In this document: positions 42,471 through 53,139 of the stretch, in pieces
How the letters are laid out: each line of letters starts with the position of its first letter
How positions within the stretch are numbered: the first letter of the stretch is position 1
The notes under the pieces: model-generated
The model's input: only the letters and a program-made list of their open reading frames with translations
Databases searched by the model: none
What the model was told of the DNA's origin: nothing
Source of the DNA: Ampelomyces quisqualis
Lineage: Eukaryota; Ascomycota; Dothideomycetes; Pleosporales; Phaeosphaeriaceae
Assembly: GCA_018398575.1 (NCBI GenBank)
Contig: JAGTXZ010000010.1
Location: forward strand, 2,943,896-3,007,895
Direction of reading: 5' to 3'
DNA: 64,000 nucleotides
Made by a program: the position numbers and the translations under genes

Positions 42471-43244
42471 TACTTATTCTTCTGTAACTAGTTCTAATGC
42501 CTAAAAGAGTAGTTCTGCAGAGTGTAACGTAATTGCGTAAGATATTACATGTTTAGTTACTACATATTGTTAGTTAGCGTCTTTTAATAGACTATATAGC
42601 TAAAGTAGAAGTACTAAACTTCTTAAAGCGCTTTATTAATGTGTTATTCAAGAAAAACAACATAACTAATAATAGTACTAGTACCCTTAGCTTGTCTACA
42701 GTATATTTTGGTACGTCTTCTATCTACTATAATTTTAGTGTGTTTCTAGGGCGTAGTCTTCCTATACAATAGAGAATTATTTTAAAACCCTAAATTTAAC
42801 CTGCGTCTAGTTAGTGCGTAGCCAACTAGATTAACATTGTTCTGTTATTGCGCCTACTGTGTTATGCGTTAAATTACTAGTCTACACTACGCTTAATATA
42901 TACTATTATACTGTAGTAGAAGGTAGAGCATTTGGTTGTATAGTATAGTATAGTTAAGAATTGTAAAGCAAATATAGTATAGAGCTACTATCTAGTCTTT
43001 ATTTAGATTTCTATATATTAGTATACTAAGTAACAGATATATATTGTAAGAGAATAAGTTACTTGTTAATATACTGTATAATAACACTACTTCTTGCTAA
43101 AGTCTTGCGTTTGCAGCTAGACTGTTACTAAGAAGACAGGGTTTAGAGTATATAAGTATCTCTACATTGCTCCTCTCTCTTTCTCTAGATACCTAACGCT
43201 ATTAACTCTCTGCACTAACATTAGGGTTATTCTTATCCTCTTCT

Positions 43245-43955
43245 AATTGTTTGTCTAGCAGCGCTGTGTCTACCTAAACTCAATCCAACCTATTCTACCT
43301 TTACTACCTTAACTAACACTAATATAAGAGAGCAGGCTTCTGTTGCGTCTAACTAGCAACGTGTTAGCTACTTAAGTAAACGCTGTAGGCACTCTAATCT
43401 AGTTAGTAGTGCTAGATTCCAAGACCAAAAACAATATACGCGCCCTAGCATATTTAACGTGCATTACGCTAGGTAGTTAGCTATTAAAGAAGCCTAGCTT
43501 AATAGTGTTAAACTTAACTAAGACTGCCTATTAGCGTTAGAGTATAAGTAGTTAGGGCAGAAGGACAGCATTTCTGCAGAGGACAAAGAGGAGTAGGACA
43601 GTTGTTTTGGATAGAAGTATAATAGCTGTAACGCTAGAGAAGAGTTAGAAGACAAGAAGAAAGAAAAGTACTAGTAGTATTGTAAGAGGGCATATTAGCT
43701 ACTCTACTATTTCTGTTAGAGAACAGAGTAGATGTTTAGTATTACTAAAAACTACTTCTATAGGTAGTTGTTACCCCTTAAGATAGATCCTTACTGCAGC
43801 ACTTCTAAGTAGGGTTAGTTTATCTAAGGGGTATGCAGTTAGAGTTAAATTTAGTTAGGTTCTGCAGCAAGAGCCTTCTTCTATATAACCTAGTTCTATT
43901 CTAGCCTACCTTTACCTAGGCTAACTATACTAAGCCTACTCTAACGCTGTACGTG
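43245..43955 (+). pseudogene. RIP-damaged frame, family unknown
   Basis: A frame of about 230 codons with TAA/TAG breaks only includes a charged segment (AREELEDKKKEKY) and Cys residues (YQQYCKRAYQLLYYFCQRTE). No domain is recognised. It is followed closely by EIRNxIY copy 3. Confidence 0.4.
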
Positions 43956-44089
43956 TTAGCGTCTGTATTGCTAGTGCTACTTGCTTAGGGTTTAATTGTC
44001 TGTATATATATTCTCCTCTTCTACCTTCTCTTCTATTACTTTCCTCTTTCTATTACTCTCCTCTCTAGAAGTATTTAACTAAACGCTCC

Positions 44090-45100
44090 TGCTAGTAATA
44101 CATTATAAATACTGTTAGCCTAAACAACGCTTTAAGGGCATAGCTTAACCTAAACAAGGTAGTATTTAAGAAAGACTTTAACTACAAGCTACTAGTAGAG
44201 ATATAGAGCATAATCTACTAATACCTTGTTTCTACAAGGGAGTTACTATATATAATAGACAAAGAATTCTGCTTTAACGTTAACTACTATACTAGAGTTG
44301 CTAACATTAAATATACGTATATTAACTAGGATGTGTTAGAGCTTACGCCTACTTTCTATACAGAATTTTGTCCTATAATTCTAGACTTTCTTAGACGTTG
44401 CCCTCTCTAAGCGCATCTCTATATCCTAGACTCTAGGTTAATAGAGCGTCTTAACTTAACTATAGCAAGGTTCTACTATTCTACTCTACTTGTTAGCATG
44501 TATAGTCTACTACTTAGCTACACAAAAACTTAGATTAGTCTAGTCCTAGCTGCTAGCGTTAATATTATGCGCCTTTATCTTTACACTAAGCAGAGCGCTA
44601 TACAGCTAAAAGATATGCATATTAAGAGTATTGTTGCTAACGCTGTAGAGCGCCTCTATATAGGAATATTGTTTACTTTAGAAGGTATGCCTAACTACAA
44701 TAATTATGTAATAGAAGATCTTACTATACATACTACTTAGCACCTTATTGCAAAAAAGGTAATTAACATTACGCTATACCTTCTACTATTCTAGTATGTA
44801 GAGCAACAATTCCTGTTTGCTGTTATATATAATCTCTAGAACCTTGTAGATCTTAGGTTTACTAAGGTTTAAGTTACTCTTAAAGCGAAACAGCGTTATA
44901 TTAACTAGTAGGTTAGCTGGTTTAATATAGTGTCTAGGATGTGTTAGTTTAGGAGAAAGGCTATAAGTAATAGAGAAATCCAGATAGAAAAGAACCTACT
45001 AGAAGAGCTAGCAAAGCAGAAGTTGTTATACTAACAGGTAAGCTAACTTGCGTTTAGGATTAAGGATAATAGTGCCTATTAAAACTAACCTTAATCTTAT
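44090..45100 (+). pseudogene. RIP-damaged EIRNxIY-family protein, copy 3
   Basis: The frame contains FNYKLLVEIQSIIYQYLVST, equivalent to the EIRNxIYxYL motif. The body (LAASVNIMRLYLYTKQSAIQ, NAVERLYIGILFTLEGMP) parallels copies 1 and 2. It is the third member of the tandem set and is followed by two inverted-repeat elements. The start is approximate. Confidence 0.72.
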
Positions 45101-45156
45101 AATAGAGCGTGCATGTTATTAGTGCATTTAGTTAGTATACATTAGTTATTATCAGA

Positions 45157-45267
45157 AGAAAGTGTTATTGCAAAGGTAATACGTTACCTGCGCTTCTAGT
45201 ATACATTAGTAGTTATTAGGGAAGAGTGTTGTTGCAAAGGCAACACGTTGCCTGCGCTTAGTAGCCT
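45157..45267. repeat. Intergenic inverted-repeat element, copies 8 and 9 in tandem
   Basis: Two elements lie about 64 bp apart. The first has GCAAAGGTAATACGTTACCT and the second GCAAAGGCAACACGTTGCCT. Each is preceded by TATACATTAGT and AGTGTTRTTG and followed by GCGCTT. They separate the third EIRNxIY gene from the 3' end of the Hsp70 copy on the opposite strand. Confidence 0.88.
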
Positions 45268-45428
45268 CTTATATACCCTGTATCTAACTCTACTTTATTT
45301 TACACTACTTTGCAGAGACACTATAAACATAGCTGTACAAGCTAAGAACCCTAGTGTAGTACTACCTAAAACAAAACCTATATATAGAAATATTAAGAAA
45401 AGAGGAAAGTAATCTATTAGCAATGCGC

Positions 45429-46985
45429 TTAGTTAACCTTCTTAACAGTATAGCTGTTATTAGAGTAGTTGCTAGCACTAGGAGCGCCTCTATGCATGCT
45501 ACTACTAGGTATACTGCTAGGTATACTACTCTTGCTGCTAGCGCTGTAGAACTTTATTATAATAGGGTTAGCAATACTCTTAAGCTCCTTCTGCTGCAAC
45601 TTGTACTTGTCCTTAGTAGTAGTCTAGTTATTATCTAACTAGGTAATAGTCTTGTTAATCTTAGCCTTAAGCTTCTCCTTATTGCTAGTATTAAGCTTCT
45701 TATTAACCTTAGAGTTGCTTAGGGTATTATAGAGCAAGTATGCGTACAACTTAAGAGCGTTCTTAGCAGAAATATAGAAAGCCTTAGCCTTGTCTTTAGC
45801 TCTATAGAGCACGTTAGTAGTTTACAAGAAAAGACAGTAGTGTGCAACTTACTTATACTTCTTAGCCTTAGCTAACATGCGCTCTATCTCCTCCTTAAAC
45901 AGATATCTTATATTATTAGTAATAATAATCTTATTAGTCTTTCTAGTACTCTTTCTAAGAGCAGAGACATTAATAATGCTGTTGGCGTTAATATTAAAGG
46001 TAACTTCTATCTAAGGAACACTATAAGGCGCATGTAGGATACTAGTAAGCTTAAACTTTCTAGTCTTTTATACTAGTACGCTTACCTTTATAGACCTAGA
46101 TAAGGACGCTAGGCTAGTTGTCGCTAAAGGTAGAGAAGACCTTAGACTTGTTGGCAGGAATAGTAGTGTTGCGCTTAATAAGAGCAGTTGTAACACTACT
46201 AGTAGTCTTAATACTAATAGAAAGTAGCGCAACATTAAGGAGCAAGATCTTACTAGTAGACTTAGAGGAAGTGTTGCTAGATAGGATAGCAGCCTAGACA
46301 GCAGCACTATAGGCAACAGCCTTGTTAAGTTTAATAGACTTATTAGGCTCCTTGCTATTAAAGAAGTTAGAGACTATCTTCTAGACCTTAGGGATATAAG
46401 TAGAATTACTAACTAAGACAATCTTATAGACAGAGGACTTGTTAATCTTAGCATTGCAGAGGATACGCTTAACTAGCTCTATAGTAGAGTAAAAAAGATT
46501 CTAACATAGCTTCTTAAAGTAGGCATAAGTAATTAAGGTGTAGAAGTTAATACTCTTAAAAAGTAAGTTAATCTTAATAGAGGTCTGCGCAGATAATAAG
46601 AGAGTTTGCTTGGTACGCTTGCAAGCAGTTTAGAGACAGCAGAAAGTATAAGCATTAGAGGTAAGGTTCTGTTAAAAGGAATGTTAGTACTCTAAAGCAT
46701 AACAAGATGCATTATAGGAGAATAAACGTAATAGAGTTCTAGAGAATACAGCAGGGTTAACTAGAGCTAAACGTAGTAGAGTTCTAGAGGGTATAGGAGA
46801 GTTAATAAAAGAAAGAAAATAAAAAGAAAAGAGAAGTTATTACTTACTTTCTTATGCTTACGTTTAAACTCCTAGGTAAAGTAGTTAATAAGACAGTTGT
46901 TAAAGTCCTTACTACCTAAGTAAGTGTTACTAGCAGTAGACAGTATAACGCCCTTAGGGTTAGGTCTAGGTTCTATTTCTTAGGT
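45429..46985 (-). pseudogene. RIP-inactivated cytosolic Hsp70, 5'-truncated, introns retained
   Basis: Read on the minus strand, this is the C-terminal two-thirds of a cytosolic (Ssa-type) Hsp70. It starts in the ATPase domain (STASNTYLGSKDFN, matching STAGDTHLGGEDFD; then FTQEFKRKHKK). It continues through IPKVQKIVSNFFNSKEPNKS, AVAYSAAVQAAIL, LIKRNTTIPANKSKVFSTF, SDNQPSVLIQVYKGKR and VPQIEVTFNINAN to IANPIIIKFY. The C-terminus is TVKKVN-stop, a damaged EEVD tail. Two introns remain with consensus ends: one after KHKK (GTAAGT..AACAG, TACTAAC branch) and one after EKYK-like AKKYK (GTAAGT..TATAG). The copy therefore arose from genomic DNA. The first ~200 residues are missing. A small deletion lies after the KD of the YEGERA..TKD region. 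Confidence 0.93.
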
Positions 46986-46989
46986 AAAA

Positions 46990-47505
46990 ATTTCAGCTCG
47001 TAGCTACAGCCTTTGAGGTCTACCCCCTTAACTTATTAGACAAAACCTCTTCTTAGCCTAGCGTATTTAAATTTCAGCTCGCATTTGCAGCCTTTAAGGT
47101 CTACCTCCTTAACTTGTTAGACAAAACCTCTTCTTAGCCTAGCGTATTTAAATTTCAGCTTGCATTTGCAGCCTTTAAGGTCTACCTCCTTAACTTGTTA
47201 GACAAAACCTCTTCTTAGCCTAGCGTATTTAAATTTCAGCTCGCATTTGCAGCCTTTAAGGTCTACTCCCTTAACTTGTTAGACAGAACCTTTTCTTAGC
47301 CTAGCGTATTTAAATTTCAGCTTACATTTGCAGCCTTTAAGGTCTACCCCCTTAACTTGTTAGACAGAACCTTTTCTTAGCCTAGCGTATTTAAATTTCA
47401 GCCCGCATTTGCAGCCTTTAAGGTCTACCCCCTTAACTTATTAGACAGAACCTCTTCTTAGCCTAGCGTATTTAAATTTCAGCCCGCATTTGCAGCCTTT
47501 AGGTT
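46990..47505. repeat. 81-bp tandem repeat array
   Basis: ATTTCAGC recurs at 46990, 47071, 47152, 47233, 47314, 47395 and 47476, exactly every 81 bp, with few differences between units. The unit length equals 27 codons. On the minus strand at least one frame is broken only by TAA/TAG. The array abuts the truncated end of the Hsp70 copy. Its units are less divergent than expected if each had been hit independently by RIP, so the array may have expanded after damage. Confidence 0.93.
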
Positions 47506-48036
47506 CTTTTTACTAATATTATTGTTACTTGTTAACAAGCCTATAGAATAACTAAATAAATATATAAAGTATAGGGGCAATTGTAAAAGTCTTTTCTAAT
47601 TTCTTCTTTAATTATTTTTTGTATACAGGCCCTGCCAAAAGTCTTTTCTAGTTCTCTCTAGAATAGATTTTATTGCAGTATAGTTTACCTTACTATTAGA
47701 GCGCGTAATAATGTGTTATAGTAACAATAGGCGTCTCTTAACTTGTATATAGCTTTGCTTCTACCTCTGTTTTTTGTCTATTGCAAAGAATCTACTAAAT
47801 CTTCTTACCTAGGCTATAAATTACAACTGCAGAATAACTATATATACGTTTTTTAAGTATATAAACTCTTATTTACGTTTGGTTCTAGAGCGCAGGCTTT
47901 TAAATATTGCTAAAAAAATTAGTACTATTTACGTAATTTGTTAGTTCTATTAAATTTTAGCACACTCTAAAAAATACTACCTAACAGCAAACTTCTTTTA
48001 ATTGCAATACTAACTCTTGTACTCTATTACTATCAA
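47506..48036. other. RIP-mutated DNA, no gene seen
   Basis: AT-rich interval between the 81-bp array and the next long damaged frame. AAAGTCTTTTCTA occurs twice, at about 47587 and 47639. Nothing else is recognised. Confidence 0.4.
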
Positions 48037-51000
48037 ATGCTACTAAAATTACCTGGTAAGCCTAGTTGCCTACCTCTAAATCTTACCGCCAAAGAAAAGG
48101 CTGCACAACAACAGCGCCAGAATATTAATTCTGTGCGCTAGGGTTAGAATCGCAAGAAAGCAGAGGCTATAGGCCTACTAGTTAAACTAGGTCTGCAAAA
48201 AGGTTCCCTTTTAAAATATATATATTAGAAATGTGTACCTAACGTCTGCTTAAAACAGAAACCAAACAGTACTTACTAGCGCAACATAAAGGCAATACAC
48301 TTACTGCACTGCTTTAGTGTAGGTCTTTAACGCCTTCTACTGCACCTACCAGCATTAACCTGCTACATACTAATCTAAGCTCTGCCCTAACTTGCACCTG
48401 TATAGAGTATCCTTAACCTAATCAGCTGTTATCTAATCTAGCTACACTAAATAATGTTGCAAAAAACCTAGAAACCGCAGCATTAACATAACTGTACTGT
48501 ACTTTTCAGAAAATTTTCTCTGAGTTACTCTTCTATAATACTAATGCAAAAGGGAATACTAATTTATTCTACGCTAACTTACCTGTTACCTGCCTAATAC
48601 ACTTACCTAATTGTAATAATAACCTTAGCACACTTCTTACACAATTTGAACACCTAAATACTAGTTAGTTTTCTAGCTCTATCTACAAAGACTTTTACTA
48701 ATAGCCTATGTAGTAGAATTTTGTAAGAGAGTACTGCAGCGTACTACTAGTCTGTTTTTATCCCTAGTCCCTACCTACAGTCTTTTTTTAGCTACCCTAC
48801 TAACAAACATTAGTACTCTTACCAGGCTCTAGTTTATCTCTGTTAGTAATTAACCTACCTACATCAAGTAATTTATTCCTCTCTTACACTCTACTTCTAA
48901 TACACATTTATTATAAGGATTATTAGCTATTGTTGCACACCTTGCACAAAATCCTATCTTCTAGCCTTCCCCTAAACTACTCTGCGTTACAGTTACCTAG
49001 CACTAATAATCTAGTCTTGCCTAAGAACAAAAACACTATCTGTAACTAAAGCAAGGACAATTTATTGTGCTAGGACAAAGCAATTAGAGCTATTGCTGCA
49101 AGTCTTAACTCTATATGTAAATGCAATAACTCTATAACTACAGGCTACACCTTACAGAAGGTTACGTATATAATTATAGAAAAGCTTTATAACTCTTCTG
49201 TTGTAAAGATTTACCCTAACGCCCTACTATTACTATCCTGCTATCTTTCTGTATATAAACAAGAGCAATCTTGGTTAGATTAGCGTGCTCTTCTTACTAG
49301 CTATAGGCTTAATCCTACTAACTCTAAAAACCTACTGTCTCTTAATTTTAACGCGTTAGAGTAGATACATCTTTACAAAGCGTTAATGTCCTACAATAAC
49401 ATTAGGTTTAAGTATAACATTAATAGTGTTATATTCTATCCCTCTAGTCTAGGTATGTTTAAAACTAACGTAGATTAGTCCTTTAGACTAAATTTTATTT
49501 AGTTACACTAACAGAACTAGTATATCTGCTTTCCTAGTATAGATATATTAAAGAACAAATGTCTGCTAGCGTGTACTAAAAAGAGATAGAAGTGCTATAT
49601 ATTTTTTAGCAAGATGCTATATTAGTACACTAACTAACACAGTTATATTGTGCGCTCTTAGTTATAACATCTTAACAATAATGCTTTGCGCATATAGACT
49701 AATACTATTGTTTTACTAGCGCTCTAGGCAGTGTATAGCCCTAGGCGTTATTACTATTACCCTAGCTTCTTTTATAAAATCTAAACTAAAGCAAACATAA
49801 AAAGCAAGATACTGCTTAACTCTGCTATAAATACCTGTGTTAACACTACATTGCTTATCCTATGTAATATTCTTTATACTTTTTAGAAGTACATTTGCGC
49901 TCTTACTGCCTACGTAGACAGTATACACCTACCTGTAGATGCATTTGCAGAACTACGCCTAGTTATCTTAAACTACAATCTAAAACTATCTAGTATTAGT
50001 AAAGAGTTATTTCTTTCTGTTTAAGATTGTTTTAAGAACAACGTGCAGCTACGTTAGCAGTTGGAATTCTTAAATTATAAACATTTCTAGGTTAACCTTA
50101 GAGTTAAACAGTATACATTATCTTCTAGTTACTTAACGCTTCTCTGCTGTGCGAGCTGTAACCTTTAATAGGCTAAATGCTTCTAAGACCTGCACACCTA
50201 GTCTAAAGACTTAATTATAGTTAATACCTTCTCTTAGGCAGGTACGCAGGCTAGGTTAATATTTGTTAACCTATCTCCTTTAAACTGTCTTTGTTGCGGT
50301 AGCATTAGCCTTTGTAAAGGATACAACATTATTAAAGAACAGCATACTACCTAGATAAAGAGATTAGGCCTATAGCAAGATCCTCTTCTAGAAGAGTATA
50401 GTTACACTAAAGAGCACATGTTCTGCTAGGCTTTAAAAAAATTAAGTAGTAGGTTATCTAACCTTTAACTTAGTTGTGCTATGCTAGACTAACACCTTGT
50501 TAATGTTAACGCCTAAGTCTATGCGCCTCTTGTAAACAATAAAAGGTAGTTTGGCAAGAGACAAGAAATATAACTGCGTTACAACCTGTTTACGTCCCTG
50601 CTATCCTTACTACAACCTTCTGTTTAGTTCTGTAGTCTTTTGCTAACTGCGCATTCAAACGTATAGTGTCTACTAATAAAAGAAGTTAACAGTTTTTGCG
50701 TTGCTAAAGTTAACAGATAGTTAATAACGCTTGAAATAATAGGCGCCTCTACTTATGCCTATTTAGGTACTAGTAAAACTATCCTACTATTGCATCAAGA
50801 ACTTAACAGCTTAATAGCTACTGCTATAGTACACTTGATGCGGATATTAGTTAGGTGTCTTAACCTAGCCAAATTCCTGTCTATATAGTTAGGTTAACGC
50901 TAGGTAAAGAGTTACTTTATAAACAGTTTTAGCTAAAACACTCTACTAGAGGAGCAGTTATAGCAACACTGCTAAGGTCTTGATATAGAGTAGATAGTAG

Positions 51001-52510
51001 GGCAGTATAGGATAATGTAGATCCTAATTAAACTTGGCACATAGGACTTAGCACTACCTGTCTTTTAACATAAACGCTTTCTATACCTTAACATTAACGT
51101 AAATAAAATCTAAGTAACATTAGGCGTTACTATTGCAGCGTCTGATCTAAGAACTAAGAAAGAGAAGATCTGCAAATTTACCTGTTTCTAATTACGCAGT
51201 TCTATCGCAAACTACTTAGTAGACGCTCCTGCTGTAGAGGGCCTATATACTATTCTGTCTTAAATATGTGTACAATTATACAATCTGTTTGTATAGAGCA
51301 AAATACACAGTAGGTAGGCACAACAGGCAGGTAGTATTAACGCCTCTATAGTAACGCTAGATGCATAGACACAGCGTTTGCTAAACGCGAAATTAGGCCT
51401 AGAGGTTATGTTATTTAACTAGTTAGACAACTACCTTAGCAACTGCAGAGCTAACGTTATTAACAAATTTAATATAGCGTATGCTAAGAAAAAATCAACT
51501 TTAACACGCTACCTATTATAGGCTACAAACACTTAAGCTAGCAGAGTCCTGCCCCTTTTCTGCTCCTCTATAGAACAGCTAAATTGGGCAAAAAAGGCAC
51601 TATTTGTTCTAAAGACTAAAGAAATAGTGTTGTTAGTAGTAGAGGCCTGCACATTTGCTAACAAAGACGCAGTCTAGTACGTAGAATAGTTTTCTTACAC
51701 TCTCTGCTGCGTTGTCCTACAGTTTCTCTAAGCAATCCTCTACTACAACTATAATAAGGGTATTACTATTGCTAAGACCTTAAAACACAATTCTGTCCTT
51801 ACTTAATACTAGCAAAAAGAGCTAGGGCCTTTAGTAAGGACAAAGTAGATGTTTCCTTGTTATAACAACGTAGACATAACAAGGTATTATATCTAGAGCA
51901 GTATTCTGTGCGCTATATCTCTACCTAAGCTAGAATAGACTAATATAGCTTTAAGGTAGATAATACACACTAAATTAGATAAGAAAATATTAAAGTCTAT
52001 AGACACAATAAACTATCTACCTAAACAAATAGTATACAAAGGCTCTGTAATTAGAGGTCTAGACTAACTAGATGCTTTGATACAGTTCTTGGACAAGGTA
52101 AACAAGTAGGTCCTCTAGGAATCTAAAGCTACTAATGCTGTTAGCAACAATCTAGATCTTACAGGATAGCTGCTGTGCCTAGATCTAACTATCTATTAGC
52201 TTCTATAGGCGCCTAAATTATTGTACTTTAGCCTGTTACCTAAAGACTTTTTCTATCTGTCTAGTTACTCTAGCGCGTTGTTCTATATTAGGTACTATAG
52301 CCTAGGTAGTAAAGTCTTTTAGCAACGCCCTATTAACCTATTATTATAGAAAATTCTTTTATATGTGCCTATACCTTTACTACTAAGACTACTAGCAGAT
52401 TAAGAAACCTAGATCTCTCTCTACCTATACTCTGCTACAAGACACTCTGTCTAGGTACCTTAAGCTTACAGATTGCTTTTTTTGTTTATATACGCAGTTG
52501 CAACGCCAAG
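48037..52510 (+). pseudogene. Very long RIP-damaged gene, family unknown
   Basis: From an ATG near 48037 the translation starts MLLKLPGKPSCLPLNLTAKE and continues basic (QNRKKAEAIGLLVKLGLQKG). With frame changes, coherent sequence broken mainly by TAA/TAG can be followed to about 52.5 kb, enough for some 1,400 codons. Two Cys clusters (LLCCASCNLQQAKC and NCLCCGSISLCKG, around 50.15 and 50.29 kb) could be zinc-binding. The last third (LPKQIVYKGSVIRGL and following) is one consistent frame. I cannot name the family. It precedes the SNF2-like gene on the same strand. Confidence 0.5.
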
Positions 52511-53139
52511 ACATACTTTACCTATTTCTAATGCCAAGACATGCTAACCTGTTTTAGTGCTTCTCTTACTGCAAAAAGCTACCTATACTAATCTGTCTTT
52601 TACTTGTCTCTTTATGTAATCTCTCTATTACTTGCGTTTCTATTACCCTAGCGTCTTTTACCTTTCTACTGTTTCTGTTAAGCACAAGACAGGTAATATT
52701 AGAGTAACTAGTAGTCTTAGTATGCAAACGCTCTTTGTATATTTACCTCTGCCTCTCCTGCTCTCTTTCTCCTACACTCTACTCTCTTTTTACAGTCTAC
52801 AATCTTTGCTTAACTATTACTTCTGCGTTCTCTACTACTACTAGGCTACTTACTAGCGCGCGGTTGTTTTTTGCAAGCTTAACGCTATAGCAGCAGCTTG
52901 GTTGCAGTTATTTGTAATATTACGTGTAACACAACGCGCTTACTTGTTTTTGAAAACTACTGCAATAGTAACTACTCTATAAGAAGACAATTCTAAACCT
53001 ACTACTGTATTGTCCTTGCAAATTTATATATTACATCTATACGCGTTTAACGTTGTTTCTACTGCTCTTCTAACTGTGTAAAGCAATTCTGCCTACATTA
53101 GATTGCAATCTAAAACCAACAAATTCTATCTAATTAAAG
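52511..53139. other. RIP-mutated DNA upstream of the SNF2-like gene
   Basis: No family is recognised. One 70-codon open frame at 52632-52844 is Ser/Leu/Tyr-rich, as expected of AT-rich DNA by chance. The region may contain the old promoter of the next gene. Confidence 0.4.
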
